Part shown: positions 18,921-27,971 of the stretch, in pieces
Layout of the letters: every line of letters starts with the position of its first letter
Position numbering within the stretch: position 1 is the first letter of the stretch
Origin: Pandoraea norimbergensis
GTDB lineage: Bacteria > Pseudomonadota > Gammaproteobacteria > Burkholderiales > Burkholderiaceae
Assembly (NCBI RefSeq): GCF_001465545.3
Contig: NZ_CP013480.3
Coordinates: 4,588,001 to 4,652,000 of the forward strand
Direction: 5' to 3'
Length of the DNA stretch: 64,000 nt
Position numbers and translations under genes: made by a program
Notes under the pieces: generated by a model
Seen by the model: only the letters and a program-made list of their open reading frames with translations
Told to the model about the DNA's origin: nothing
Databases searched by the model: none

Positions 18921-18997
18921 GACCCAGCTCTCTGATGTTGCTCGCAGGGGTGTCCTGCGTCGGTATTGATATTCACCGGCCTCGGGGGTCGTTCCCG

Positions 18998-19456
18998 TCA
19001 ACCGGCTTTGGACAAATCCATATCGAGACGCGCGAACGCCTCGATTTCCACGCGCAACTCGGGAAACACCAGCCCGCTCACTGCCACGAACGTCGAGCAC
19101 GGATACGCACCACCATTCGCCGCCACGTCCGCAAAAAACTCACGGCGCGCACGGCCCACGTCATCCTTGTCGGCGATATCGGTCACGTACACCACAAGCT
19201 TGTAGATGTTGCCGAGATGCCCCCCGCCCGCTTCGACCAGCGCCCGGATCTTGCCGAGCACGACCAGCGTCTGCTCGTACGTCGTCAAAGGTTGCGCGGC
19301 GTTGCGCGTCGCCGGATGCGCAGTCATGCCCGACATCAGAATCTCGTTGCCGAAGCGAATGCCGTTCGTCCACGTCGCCGTGCCCAGATCGGGCACGGTT
19401 GGCGCGTGAATGCGTTCAGCCTTCGGTGCCGCAACCGCTTGTGCGTTCGATGACAT
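18998..19456 (-). CDS. RidA/YjgF-family enamine/imine deaminase-like protein
   Basis: 152 residues, single Rid domain (MSGMTAHPA... then QTLVVLGKIRALVEAGG and VYVTDIAD, ending VEIEAFARLD). RidA proteins hydrolyse reactive enamines/imines; relatives in catabolic operons include 2-aminomuconate deaminase. The classic RidA Arg lies in the segment following YPCSTFVAVSGL in active members, but here no Arg is present at that point, which resembles non-RidA subgroups. It sits 17 bp after the Rieske oxygenase gene, so it probably acts on a nitrogenous pathway intermediate. The substrate is not predictable. Confidence 0.85.
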   Translation of the reverse strand: MSSNAQAVAAPKAERIHAPTVPDLGTATWTNGIRFGNEILMSGMTAHPATRNAAQPLTTYEQTLVVLGKIRALVEAGGGHLGNIYKLVVYVTDIADKDDVGRARREFFADVAANGGAYPCSTFVAVSGLVFPELRVEIEAFARLDMDLSKAG

Positions 19457-19473
19457 GTGTCGTCTCGTGCGGC

Positions 19474-20508
19474 TTACGCCGCCTTACCCTGTTGCAGACG
19501 CTCAAGTTCTGCCTTCGCCAGATTCTTCAGATGGCGGCGCAGACGCACGATGCCCATATCGTGTTGATACAAGTGCTCGTTCTGATTCGCATCGAGCTCC
19601 ATGTCTTCAAGCATCACGCGGTCTTGTTCCAGCACGGCCCAGTGGCGCGCCTCAAGGCGATTGCGATACAGGAAGCGCCACGTATCGCGCTGCCAGTCCT
19701 GCAACTTGCGACAACGCCAGTGGAAAACGGCGGCGAGCGTCGGCGAGATCGGCGTGTAGCTGCCCACGATCACGAAGTTGCCGCCCGGGCCGCCCGTCTT
19801 CGGGTACGGAATCTCCAGCCGCATCCAGTGCGTGCCGGTGTCTGCCCATTCGGTCCAGTCGAAGTTCACATCGCGCTGGCCTTCCTTCTCGAACACGAAG
19901 CCACGGTCGGTGTCGCGAATGCGGAACGCCGCCGTGTTATCGCCCTCGGCCATCGAGTGCGACTGCTTATGCAGATACGTGCCGTGCATCGGATCCATCA
20001 CGTTATCGAGCACGTAACGGTAGTCACCCTTCCACTCGGTGTAGCAGAGGAACGACGAGAATTCGCCATCGGCGTCGAGTTCTTCCGGCAGCACCAGCGG
20101 CGGCGGCGTGTCGATGTTTTCCGTCGCGTTGTACAGCCAGATGGCATCGTTGCGCTCAACGATGTGATACGCCTGCGTCGGGCGCGAGCCTTCGAGCTTG
20201 CAGCCCGGGCTGCCCGGCACACGCATCACCGTGCCGTCGCTGCGCACCTGCACGCCGTGATAACCGCAGGCGATGCGATCGCCCATCACGATGCCCTTCG
20301 AGAGCGGCGCGCCGCGGTGCGGGCAATGGTCATCGAGCGCGTGCACGTTGTTGTCCTGATCGCGCCAGAACACGAGCTTCTTGCCCAGACGGCGCAGCGA
20401 GACCGGCTCGCGGCCAACCATGTGCGACGGGCAAATCGGATACCAGAGATTCTTCAGACCGCGCTCGAGGATGGCGTCGGCAGTGAGAATGGGTTGTTGC
20501 ATAGTCAT
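19474..20508 (-). CDS. Rieske non-heme iron oxygenase, alpha subunit
   Basis: 344 residues, the short VanA/TsaM-like size class. The Rieske cluster ligands are Cys62/His64 and Cys81/His84 (CPHRGAPL...CGYHG). The mononuclear iron site is His175 and His180 with Asp172 as the bridging acid (DPMHGTYLH). The enzyme inserts O2 into an aromatic ring or removes a methyl group. No beta subunit is seen, so an alpha-only oligomer is likely. ATG at 20508 has AGAGG 6-7 bp upstream. Partners in the operon are the PDR-type reductase and two small proteins. The substrate is unknown. Confidence 0.92.
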   Translation of the reverse strand: MTMQQPILTADAILERGLKNLWYPICPSHMVGREPVSLRRLGKKLVFWRDQDNNVHALDDHCPHRGAPLSKGIVMGDRIACGYHGVQVRSDGTVMRVPGSPGCKLEGSRPTQAYHIVERNDAIWLYNATENIDTPPPLVLPEELDADGEFSSFLCYTEWKGDYRYVLDNVMDPMHGTYLHKQSHSMAEGDNTAAFRIRDTDRGFVFEKEGQRDVNFDWTEWADTGTHWMRLEIPYPKTGGPGGNFVIVGSYTPISPTLAAVFHWRCRKLQDWQRDTWRFLYRNRLEARHWAVLEQDRVMLEDMELDANQNEHLYQHDMGIVRLRRHLKNLAKAELERLQQGKAA

Positions 20509-20580
20509 GGGGGACCTCTTCATCGTCGGCGCCGCGCCGGGGCTTATGCCAGCGGGCGAGCGCATCGTCAGGTGATGTTG

Positions 20581-20802
20581 TTACGCTTCGGCCATACGGG
20601 CGATCTGCGCCTTGTAGACCGCCTCGGTCCACAGCTCGCCCTCTTGCGGGCCGGGGCCCGTGCGATTCAGGTAGGCGACGAGGCCAGCCAGATCATGCGT
20701 ACCAGCGGCATAGGCGCGCTCGATCGCGTCGCCCAGCAGGCTTTCGTATTGCGTCGGCACATGGCGACGCGCTTGATGCGGGTCAAGATAACGGTCCATC
20801 AT
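20581..20802 (-). CDS. Small recombinase-like HTH domain protein of a Rieske operon
   Basis: 73 residues. The segment LLGDAIERAYAAGTHDLAGL and a following LNRTG...GELWTEA resemble the recombinase-domain pattern (LN..G..T..G..W) of serine recombinases, but there is no catalytic domain. Similar stand-alone proteins are annotated recombinase-like HTH proteins beside Rieske oxygenases. Its start overlaps the preceding 117-residue gene by 4 bp (ATGA), and GGAGG sits just upstream of the ATG. Role unknown; oxygenase assembly or regulation are guesses. Confidence 0.75.
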   Translation of the reverse strand: MMDRYLDPHQARRHVPTQYESLLGDAIERAYAAGTHDLAGLVAYLNRTGPGPQEGELWTEAVYKAQIARMAEA

Positions 20803-21152
20803 TTCCCTCCTTGGCGAACCCGTTCGCGAATGCGTGCGTGCACGGGTACAAAGTCGTAAGTCGGATAACACTCGGTGCGAAACACCCCCCACGCCGAGCG
20901 CTCCAGCTCGACGTTGACCACCGGCAGCAGGTGCGGTGGCAGCTCCAGCGTCACGATCTGGCCGAAGCCCATCGCCACCGTCCACGAGACCACCTTCACG
21001 CCCGCCGGCGGAAAGCGCTCCCACCACTCGGCGGCCTTCAGGCGCTCTTGAAACGCGTCGAGATTGTTCGACTGGTCGTGACGCAGAACCACCGTCAGCC
21101 ACATCGTCTGCGGGGCATCCACCGGCGTAGCGTTCTCGGTCATCGGTTGCAT
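20799..21152 (-). CDS. 117-residue protein of unknown function in the Rieske operon
   Basis: I do not recognise a named family with certainty. The sequence (MWLTVVLRHDQSNN...LKAAEWWERFPPAGVKV...GFGQIVTLELPP) has the alternating strands and helix expected of a small ferredoxin-like alpha/beta-barrel, as in muconolactone-isomerase-like proteins. The final residues (ECYPTYDFVPVHARIRERV) could cap the fold. A second start (21143) is possible. It is coupled to the recombinase-like gene and lies 13 bp after the ABC binding-protein gene. It may be an accessory subunit or an isomerase. Confidence 0.7.
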   Translation of the reverse strand: MQPMTENATPVDAPQTMWLTVVLRHDQSNNLDAFQERLKAAEWWERFPPAGVKVVSWTVAMGFGQIVTLELPPHLLPVVNVELERSAWGVFRTECYPTYDFVPVHARIRERVRQGGK

Positions 21153-21165
21153 GGGGACGCCTGCC

Positions 21166-22170
21166 TTACTGCACGAACTGGTTGGTGTACAGGTCGGCCG
21201 GATTCGACTTTTCGCGAATGACCTTTTCCTGTGCGTAGAAGTCCTGAAGCTTCGTCACGCGCGCCGGATCGAATGCACCGAGGCGTTGCTGGCCCGGATA
21301 CACATTGCGGGCGTAGTACGTGAGAATTTTTTCGATCTCAGCTTCGCGGCCCTTGTACGCGGGCACCGCCGCGCAGTAATCCTTCGCCGCACCGGCCGGG
21401 TCGCGCATGATCTCGGCGACCGACTTGAGCGTGGCGTGCACGAACTTGCGGATCATCTCGGGTTTCTCGGCAATGGTCTTGTCCGAGGCGAGAATCGCCT
21501 GCGCCATGCCCGGGAAATACTTGTCGGTCGACGTCATGGTGATCTTCACACCGGCGTCTTCGATGTTCTGCGCCCACTCCGGCGTGCCCACCATGACTTC
21601 GGCCTTGCCCGTGGCGACTTGCTGCCACACTCCGGCGGGACCGGCGCCTTGAATGCGGGCATCGTTACGGGTCAGGCCTGCCGATGCCAGCAGCCCCAGC
21701 GTGGCGTAGAAGCCGGTGTCCTGATAGGCCAGCACGGTGATCGTCTTGCCCTTCAGATCGGCCGGCGACTTGATGTTGGCGTCGTCACGCACGACCAACT
21801 GATGCAGCGTGCGACCGCCGAGGAGTGCCACGCCCTTGATTGGAATACCGTTGGGTCGCAGCACGATGGGCGTGTCGCCCAGACCACCGCCCAGATCACC
21901 GTTACCCGATGCCAGTTGCTTGCCAACGTCGGCACCGCCTTGCACGGTGAGCCAGCGCACCGACAGGCCTTCAGCAGCGTAGTAGCCCTTCTTCTCGGCT
22001 AGCATCAGCGGCGCGAACGCCGGCAGATTGGCCGGGGCCGGCAGCAAATAGGTGATCTGCTGGGTCGGTTGTTGCGCCCAGACCGGCGCGGCGGCCAGCC
22101 CGGTGATGGCACACAGGCCAGCCGTCAAAAAGGCGCGACGCGCCAACGATGCACGGAAAATCGACAACAT
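21166..22170 (-). CDS. ABC transporter substrate-binding protein (NitT/TauA/SsuA type)
   Basis: 334 residues. N-terminus SLARRAFLTAGLCAITG is Tat-like (twin Arg then a hydrophobic stretch), with cleavage near VWAQQ. The mature part has the two-lobe pattern of NMT1/THI5-like binding proteins (APLMLAEKKGYYAAEGL near the N-terminus, then GKTITVLAYQDTGFYATLGL). This family captures sulfonates, nitrate, thiamine precursors or aromatic acids. Its permease and ATPase are encoded far upstream (30450-32142) in the same operon. A GAGG-type ribosome site precedes the ATG at 22170. Ligand unknown, presumably the pathway substrate. Confidence 0.9.
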   Translation of the reverse strand: MLSIFRASLARRAFLTAGLCAITGLAAAPVWAQQPTQQITYLLPAPANLPAFAPLMLAEKKGYYAAEGLSVRWLTVQGGADVGKQLASGNGDLGGGLGDTPIVLRPNGIPIKGVALLGGRTLHQLVVRDDANIKSPADLKGKTITVLAYQDTGFYATLGLLASAGLTRNDARIQGAGPAGVWQQVATGKAEVMVGTPEWAQNIEDAGVKITMTSTDKYFPGMAQAILASDKTIAEKPEMIRKFVHATLKSVAEIMRDPAGAAKDYCAAVPAYKGREAEIEKILTYYARNVYPGQQRLGAFDPARVTKLQDFYAQEKVIREKSNPADLYTNQFVQ

Positions 22171-22244
22171 ATCTCTGCCTCGCTCAAGTCTCGGGTTACC
22201 GCGATGCCCCGTGCACCGCAGCTTGTGATGCCACAGCTTGTTGT

Positions 22245-23741
22245 TCAGACCTGCCCCGCCCAGCCGAGCGGGTTGTCGTTCATGCCCCAGTAGAGGCTCT
22301 TCTGATTGGTGTATTCGAGCAGCCCCAGACGCCCCTTCTCACGCCCCATGCCGCTCTCCTTCCAACCGCCGAACGGCGTCGAAATCGAGAACTGCTTGTA
22401 GGTGTTGATCCAGACCGTGCCGGTCTCCAGCGCACGCCCAAGACGCCACGCGCGCTTGTAGTCACGCGTCCAGATGCCTGCCGCCAGCCCGTAGACGCTG
22501 TCGTTGGCTTCGGCCAGCAAATCGTCTTCGTTCTCGAACGGCAGCACCGCCAGCACCGGGCCGAAGATTTCTTCCTGCACCATGCGCGCCTGATTGGTCA
22601 GCCCCGCGATGATGGTCGGTTGATAGAAGTAGCCCTTCTCGCGACCATCTCCCGCCGGACGCTCACCGCCGCACAGCAGGCGGCCGCCCTCTTCCAGCCC
22701 GATGGCCACATAACGCTCGATCGACTCGCGATGTGACGACGTCACCAGCGGGCCCATCTGCGTGTCTTCGCGCAGCGGGTCACCCACGCGCAGTTGCTTC
22801 GCGCCTGCGACCAGCCGCTCGACAAACGTGTCGAAGATCTTCTTGTGCACGAACAGGCGAGAACCCGCGATGCACGACTCGCCCGACGAACTGAAGATGC
22901 CGTAGAGCACACCGGCCACGGCGTGATCGATGTCTGCGTCTTCGAACACGATGGTCGGTGACTTGCCACCCAGTTCCAGCGAGACAGGCATGAGCTTTTC
23001 CGCCGCCAGACGCGCAATGCCTCGCCCGACTTCAGTACCGCCCGTGAACGCCACCTTCTTGACCTTCGGATGCCGCACGAGGATGTCGCCGATCACCGAG
23101 CCCTTGCCCGGCAGCACCGACAACACACCGCGCGGCACACCCGCGGCTTCGCAGATACGGCCCAGTTCGAGCGAAGCCAGCGGCGTGACTTCCGCAGGCT
23201 TGAGCACCACCGCATTGCCTGCGGCGAGCGCAGGCGCAAGCTTTTGCGCGTCGGACGCAATCGGCGAGTTCCACGGCGTAATGGCGGCCACCACGCCCAG
23301 CGGCTCGTGAACGCTCATCGTCAGATAGTCGCCACGCGACGGCGTGAGCGTCTCTTCCAGCGTTTCAAGGCACGAAGCGAAATAGCGGAACGTGCCCGCC
23401 GCGCTCGCTACAAGCGCCCGCGTCTCGCTGATCGGCTTGCCGTTGTCGCGGCGTTGCAGGTGCGCCAGTGCCTCGGCGCGCTGCGTGATGCCGTCGGCCA
23501 CGCAATGCAGCACAGCGGCACGCTGATGCGGCTTGAGGCCCGCCCAGTCGGCACGACGCCATGCGGCATCGGCGGCTTCCACCGCGTCGGTCGCATCCTG
23601 TGCGCCAGCCGCCGCGATCTCCGCGTTCACGCTTTCGTCAGCCGGATACAGACTCTGATAGCGCGTGCCCGAACCGGCACGCCATTCGCCGCCGACCAGA
23701 ATGTCGCTAGAGAACCCTTGCAGCAAATCTTGATGACTCAT
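22245..23741 (-). CDS. NAD(P)-dependent aldehyde dehydrogenase
   Basis: 498 residues, the usual ALDH length. Catalytic Glu lies in LELGGKSP and catalytic Cys in SSSGESCIAGSRLF; the WNSPI and FTGGTEVG motifs for cofactor binding are intact. It oxidises an aldehyde or semialdehyde to the acid, consistent with a downstream step of aromatic ring cleavage (for example 2-hydroxymuconic semialdehyde-like products). It lies between the aspartate-dehydrogenase-like gene (19 bp gap) and the ABC binding-protein gene. Specific substrate not assignable. Confidence 0.92.
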   Translation of the reverse strand: MSHQDLLQGFSSDILVGGEWRAGSGTRYQSLYPADESVNAEIAAAGAQDATDAVEAADAAWRRADWAGLKPHQRAAVLHCVADGITQRAEALAHLQRRDNGKPISETRALVASAAGTFRYFASCLETLEETLTPSRGDYLTMSVHEPLGVVAAITPWNSPIASDAQKLAPALAAGNAVVLKPAEVTPLASLELGRICEAAGVPRGVLSVLPGKGSVIGDILVRHPKVKKVAFTGGTEVGRGIARLAAEKLMPVSLELGGKSPTIVFEDADIDHAVAGVLYGIFSSSGESCIAGSRLFVHKKIFDTFVERLVAGAKQLRVGDPLREDTQMGPLVTSSHRESIERYVAIGLEEGGRLLCGGERPAGDGREKGYFYQPTIIAGLTNQARMVQEEIFGPVLAVLPFENEDDLLAEANDSVYGLAAGIWTRDYKRAWRLGRALETGTVWINTYKQFSISTPFGGWKESGMGREKGRLGLLEYTNQKSLYWGMNDNPLGWAGQV

Positions 23742-23760
23742 GGTGCTTGTCCTGCGAGAA

Positions 23761-24579
23761 CTAGATCACGCAATTCGCGACGCGATTCTTGAGCGCGCGA
23801 ATCGCCGAGTAAGCGGTCAGGGCCGACGTTTTAGGGTTGTCCGGCAACGGCTTGCCGCACATCTCCAGCGACATCTCGCCGAACGCACCGCGCGCCGCAA
23901 TGTGATGCACGTTGCGCGAGGTGGCCGGGTCGGCAATCAGGCGCACACGCGTGGCGTCGAGCCCCAGACCGGCGATGGCCACGGTGGCCGCCACGTTGGC
24001 GTTCTTCGGGTACAGACGCGCCGCATCGCGGGCACTGCCTTCGAAGATCACCGTGGCGGTGGCAAGCGTCGCCAGATCGCACACTTGCTCAGCCGGCGTG
24101 CCCTGCCAACCCAACGGCGGCTTGCGGCCGGTGTAGACCACCTCATCCAAACCGCCTTCGCGAGCAGCGGAGATCGCGTCGATACCGCCGATGGCCCCCG
24201 AGAGCAACGTGACGGTCGATGCGCCTTCCTTGGCAGCCTGTTCCAGCGCGGCAAGCAGTTCCGAGTCGGACAGCGCGCCGATGGAAGCCACCGCGCAATC
24301 GATGCCTGACTTCAGCAATGGCACGACGTGCGCCGACAGCGCGCTGTGACCCGCGCACTCAAGCACGAAGTCCGGGCGGCGGGTGAGCGCGGCGGCCGAC
24401 GACACCACTTCGGTGCCTTCACGCACGCTCTCGCGCACGCGCGCCGCAGCGTCTTCGGGCACGATCACGTGGCCAATGCGCAGATTCGGATCGCCCGCGC
24501 AGGCTTCGTAGACTTTGGAGCCGATAGCGCCGAAGCCGATCAGCGCGACATCAACCGGTCGATGATTCATTTCACGCAT
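23761..24579 (-). CDS. L-aspartate dehydrogenase (NadX)-like NAD(P) oxidoreductase
   Basis: 272 residues from the ATG at 24579 (GGAG 7 bp upstream); the ATG at 24570 would give 269. The N-terminus has the Rossmann motif ([13 protein letters not shown]). A lactate-like lobe ([13 protein letters not shown] and [13 protein letters not shown] with the conserved His) matches the DUF108/NadX family, which interconverts oxaloacetate plus ammonia and aspartate. Its start overlaps the ThDP enzyme stop, giving coupled translation. Here it may act on an amino or keto acid intermediate or release ammonia. Function in the pathway is inferred only. Confidence 0.82.
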   Translation of the reverse strand: MREMNHRPVDVALIGFGAIGSKVYEACAGDPNLRIGHVIVPEDAAARVRESVREGTEVVSSAAALTRRPDFVLECAGHSALSAHVVPLLKSGIDCAVASIGALSDSELLAALEQAAKEGASTVTLLSGAIGGIDAISAAREGGLDEVVYTGRKPPLGWQGTPAEQVCDLATLATATVIFEGSARDAARLYPKNANVAATVAIAGLGLDATRVRLIADPATSRNVHHIAARGAFGEMSLEMCGKPLPDNPKTSALTAYSAIRALKNRVANCVI

Positions 24580-26224
24580 TCGCGGGCTCCCGCACCGGCG
24601 GACCGGCAAAGTGCGACGCGAAGCTGCCGACCGACAGCATGTCGACTTCAAGCAGCACCGGGCCGTCGTGGGCCACCGCGCGAGCGACGGCACCTTCGGC
24701 CTGATCGATCGCGGTAATGCGCTCGTGCTTGAGTTGCAGGCTGGCGCAGAACGCGGCGAAGTCCGGCTGATGCAGTTGCACGTAGTGACGGCGGCCGCCG
24801 TACTGCGCATCCTGAATATTGCGAATCACGCCGTAGCACTGGTCGTTCATCAGCAAGATGATGACGGGCGCTTTCTCCTGCACGGCTGTCGCGAGTTCGC
24901 CCACGTTGACCATCAGGCCACCGTCGCCGCACAACGCCACCGTCTTCTTTGCATTGCCGGCCAGCGCCGCGCCAATGCCCATCTGCATACCCTGACCAAT
25001 GCCGCCGCCCAAGGCGTGCACACCGGCACGCGGCGAGAAAATCTTCAGCAGGCGGTTGCCCCACGTGCTGTTCGAGATCGTGACGTCGCGCACCCAGTTG
25101 AAGTCGCGGCCCAGTGCGCCTTGCAGCGCTGCCACGAGTTGGCGGTACGGGCCAAGACCTTCTGCCACCTGCTTGACGGCGGCGTCGCGCGCAGCGGCCA
25201 GATCGGCGTGGAACGCCGGGTCGACCGACAAGCGGCCTTGCAGGCGGTCAGCCAGCGCGTTCAGTACGCGTGCGGCATCGCCTTGCACGAACAAGTCGTT
25301 GCGATAGCCCCGGTTGTCGGCCAGCCCATCGGCGTCGACGCGATAGAGCGGACGCGGCAGGCCGAGCTTGTACTTGAGCGTCTCGTTGCCGCGCAGACGC
25401 GAGCCGACCACGAGCACGGCGTCGCAAGTCTTGTAGAACGCTTCGACGGTCGGGTGGATGTTGAATGCGCCCAACGTGGCGGCGTGGTCTTCCGGCACGA
25501 TGCCGCGACCTTGCACGCTGGTGACCACGCCGAAGCCCATGTCGACCAGTCGCTTGACGGCCGCCTCTGCGCCGCGCGCGCCACCGCCCAGCCACAGCAG
25601 CGGGCGATGTGCCGCTGCCAGCTTGTCGGCCAGTTCCGCCACGCGTTGCTCGTCATGCGACGGCACCGTCACGTGCGGCGCGCCCAGATCGGCCGGCCAT
25701 TCGATTTCCGCCGCCTGAATGTCGATCGGAATCTCGACGCTGACCGGGCCGGTCGGCGCGGTCAGCGCCGCACGCACGGCTTCACGCACGGTCGAAAGCG
25801 CCGTGTCGACGCAACGCACGCGATAGGCCGCCTTCGAGATCGACTTGAGCATGCTCAGTTGATCGGGCGCTTCGTGGATGTAAGCGAGGTCGCGGTCGAG
25901 GAATTCGGTTTCGATCTGACCGGTAATGTGCAGCACGGGGGTGCCGGCGGTCAGCGCTTCGACCATGGCACCGGCGGCATTCCCCGCTGCCGTGCCAGTG
26001 CTCGTGAACGCCACGCCAAGTCCGCCCGAGACACGCGACAGGCCATCGGCCATGTTCAGTGCACCGGCTTCGCCGCGTGCGCCGACGTAACGGATTTTTT
26101 CGCGACGCGCGATGGCGTCGAGAATCGGCATGTTGTGAATCGAGATCACGCCGAACGCGGTTTGCACACCGCATTGTTCGAGGAACGCCGCGATGACTTC
26201 GCCGACGGTGGTTTTGTTAGACAT
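24572..26224 (-). CDS. Thiamine-diphosphate-dependent enzyme, acetolactate-synthase-like
   Basis: 550 residues with the three-domain ThDP layout: N-terminal pyrimidine domain ([14 protein letters not shown] includes the catalytic Glu context), a central domain, and a C-terminal PP domain ([15 protein letters not shown]...LLMNDQCYG). The family includes acetolactate synthase, benzoylformate decarboxylase and similar 2-oxo acid enzymes. Start chosen at 26224 because the upstream frame carries no domain. It overlaps the SDR stop by 8 bp. In this operon it may decarboxylate or condense a 2-oxo acid from ring cleavage; exact reaction unknown. Confidence 0.87.
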   Translation of the reverse strand: MSNKTTVGEVIAAFLEQCGVQTAFGVISIHNMPILDAIARREKIRYVGARGEAGALNMADGLSRVSGGLGVAFTSTGTAAGNAAGAMVEALTAGTPVLHITGQIETEFLDRDLAYIHEAPDQLSMLKSISKAAYRVRCVDTALSTVREAVRAALTAPTGPVSVEIPIDIQAAEIEWPADLGAPHVTVPSHDEQRVAELADKLAAAHRPLLWLGGGARGAEAAVKRLVDMGFGVVTSVQGRGIVPEDHAATLGAFNIHPTVEAFYKTCDAVLVVGSRLRGNETLKYKLGLPRPLYRVDADGLADNRGYRNDLFVQGDAARVLNALADRLQGRLSVDPAFHADLAAARDAAVKQVAEGLGPYRQLVAALQGALGRDFNWVRDVTISNSTWGNRLLKIFSPRAGVHALGGGIGQGMQMGIGAALAGNAKKTVALCGDGGLMVNVGELATAVQEKAPVIILLMNDQCYGVIRNIQDAQYGGRRHYVQLHQPDFAAFCASLQLKHERITAIDQAEGAVARAVAHDGPVLLEVDMLSVGSFASHFAGPPVREPANA

Positions 26225-27023
26225 GTCTTGCCAAGCCTCCGGAAACATCGATATGACTGCCCGTCGTGTAGGACGATTGCGGGCTCGCCAGGAAAAAGAT
26301 CGCTGCGGCCGCCTCTTCAGGCCTGCCCAGACGCTGCAACTGGATTTGCTTCTTGCGGGCCAGCTCGCCGGTCCACTCCTGCCAGGTCTTGCCTTCGCCC
26401 TGCGTGGCAAAACGGCGGCGCCACTGCCCCGACTCCACCAGCCCGATCAGAATCGAATTGACGCGCACACCATCCGGCGCGAATTCGCTCGCCATCGAGC
26501 GCACCAGATTCTGGATACCGGCACGCGCCGACGAGGTGGCCACCATGTGGGGTTCGGGCTGAAGGGCGAGCAGCGAATTCACGCAGACGATCGCGGCATC
26601 GCCCGTTTCACGCGCAGCGTCGCGCAACATCGGCAGGCAGGCGCGCGTGGTACGGATCACGCTGAAGTACTTCAGTTCAAGCTCTTCGCGCCACGCGTCG
26701 TCGGTGGTGTCGGCAAAGGTCGACACGCGGCCCTGACCGGCGTTGTTGATCAGCATGTCCAGACGCCCGAACTCGCGCTGGATGCGCTCGGCGAGCGCGG
26801 CAACGTCGCCCGCATCGAGCACATTGCATTGCGCCGCGATGAGGCGCGCGTCCGGATGGCGCTCACGCAGATGCGCTTCGGCTTGCGTCAGCCGCTCGGC
26901 GTTACGGCCGCAGATCGCGACAGCGGCACCCGCTTCGAGCAAGCGCTCGGCGGTGGCCAGCCCGATGCCGGACGAACCGCCCGTGACCAGCGCCGCGCGT
27001 GCGGAAAGGTCGATCTTGATCAT
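26217..27023 (-). CDS. SDR-family protein lacking the catalytic Tyr and Lys
   Basis: 268 residues. The NAD(P)-binding motif TGGSSGIG (14-21) and LINNAG (91-96) are intact, as is the C-terminal GGLA ending. At the active site Ser150 is kept, but the Tyr position is Thr163 and the Lys position is Arg167 (MVATSSARAG instead of YxxxK). Thus it may not be a classical dehydrogenase, or it may use a different proton relay. It overlaps the IclR stop by 4 bp (ATGA) and the ThDP gene by 8 bp. Confidence 0.85.
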   Translation of the reverse strand: MIKIDLSARAALVTGGSSGIGLATAERLLEAGAAVAICGRNAERLTQAEAHLRERHPDARLIAAQCNVLDAGDVAALAERIQREFGRLDMLINNAGQGRVSTFADTTDDAWREELELKYFSVIRTTRACLPMLRDAARETGDAAIVCVNSLLALQPEPHMVATSSARAGIQNLVRSMASEFAPDGVRVNSILIGLVESGQWRRRFATQGEGKTWQEWTGELARKKQIQLQRLGRPEEAAAAIFFLASPQSSYTTGSHIDVSGGLARHV

Positions 27024-27970
27024 TTCAATCCCAGTGACTTCATGTAGGGGGTGGTCCGGCCGTCACTGCCCGGCCGGTAATTCAGACGGTGCGACAGCGC
27101 ATCGGCGGCTTCACGCACTTGGCCAATCAGGCCCGCATCGAGCATCGACGCATCGATGTTGGCGCGCGGAATCGTGACCGTAATAGCCGCGCAAATGCGG
27201 CCCGTGTCGCTGCGCACCGGTGCGCTCACCACGCTGATGCCGCGCTCGAACGACGAGGCCGACACGGCATAGCCACGCTCGGCGTCTTCGCGCACGCGCT
27301 CGAAAAGCTCGGCGAGCGTCTCAGGCGTTTGCGGCGTGAATTTCTCCAGCGTTTTTTCTGGGTAAAGCGCCTTGAGTTCGGTCAGCGTCAGATCGCCCAT
27401 GAGCACGTGGCCATGGACCGTCGCATGGGCGGGCAAGCGCGTGCCGACGTTCACCTTGATCGAATTGAACACGCCCGCCACGCTCTGCGCCTTCGCCACG
27501 AAGACGATGTCGCGGCCATCGCGAATCACGATGTGCGAAGTGAGTTGGGTCGCGTCGCGCAAGCGCTCGATGATCGGAATGCCCAGATCGGTCAACTCCA
27601 GCGAGCTCAGGTATTCGAAGCCCAGACGCAGCACGGCAACGCCTAGACGGAAGTTCTTTTCACTGCCTGCGCGCTCCAGAAACCCCATGGCTTCGAGCGT
27701 CTGCAACAGACGGAATACAGTGGTGCGCGGAATGCCGAGACGCTGCGACAATTCCGGCGCGCTGAACACGGATTCGCGCGGCGAGAACTGCGTGAGGATG
27801 CGCAAACCGCGCTCCAGCCCCGGCACGAGATAGCGTGACTCGGACGGTCCGGCGTCAGCGGCATCGCCTTCGGCGTCTTGGTCGCTCATCGCATCGATCG
27901 CATCGATGTCGTCGCGCGCGTCGTCTTCAGGCAGCACGGTCGTGTTGCGTTTCGGGGTTGCCGGTGCCAT
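27020..27970 (-). CDS. IclR-family transcriptional regulator (operon-internal)
   Basis: 316 residues. After an acidic, low-complexity N-terminal extension (many Asp/Ala, to about residue 45) comes the winged HTH (ELSQRLGIPRTTVFRLLQTL), then the IclR effector domain (PAHATVHGHVLMGDLT... and ERGISVVSAPV). IclR proteins bind palindromic operators and sense aromatic or related small molecules. It sits inside the catabolic operon, 1 bp after the hydrolase stop and overlapping the next gene by 4 bp, so it is co-expressed with the pathway. It is the best candidate to bind the 37-bp element upstream of the importer and porin genes. Confidence 0.9.
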   Translation of the reverse strand: MAPATPKRNTTVLPEDDARDDIDAIDAMSDQDAEGDAADAGPSESRYLVPGLERGLRILTQFSPRESVFSAPELSQRLGIPRTTVFRLLQTLEAMGFLERAGSEKNFRLGVAVLRLGFEYLSSLELTDLGIPIIERLRDATQLTSHIVIRDGRDIVFVAKAQSVAGVFNSIKVNVGTRLPAHATVHGHVLMGDLTLTELKALYPEKTLEKFTPQTPETLAELFERVREDAERGYAVSASSFERGISVVSAPVRSDTGRICAAITVTIPRANIDASMLDAGLIGQVREAADALSHRLNYRPGSDGRTTPYMKSLGLK

Positions 27971-27971
27971 C

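Noticed and set aside
18998-19456. RidA protein as a 2-aminomuconate deaminase of a 3-hydroxyanthranilate pathway
   Set aside because: The cupin at 29004 does not look like 3-hydroxyanthranilate dioxygenase, and the ring-cleaving enzyme is of the VOC type, so the pathway assignment is not supported.
24611-26461. 616-codon plus-strand frame opposite the ThDP enzyme
   Set aside because: Arg/His/Gln-rich antisense shadow; the minus-strand protein has the full ThDP domain set.
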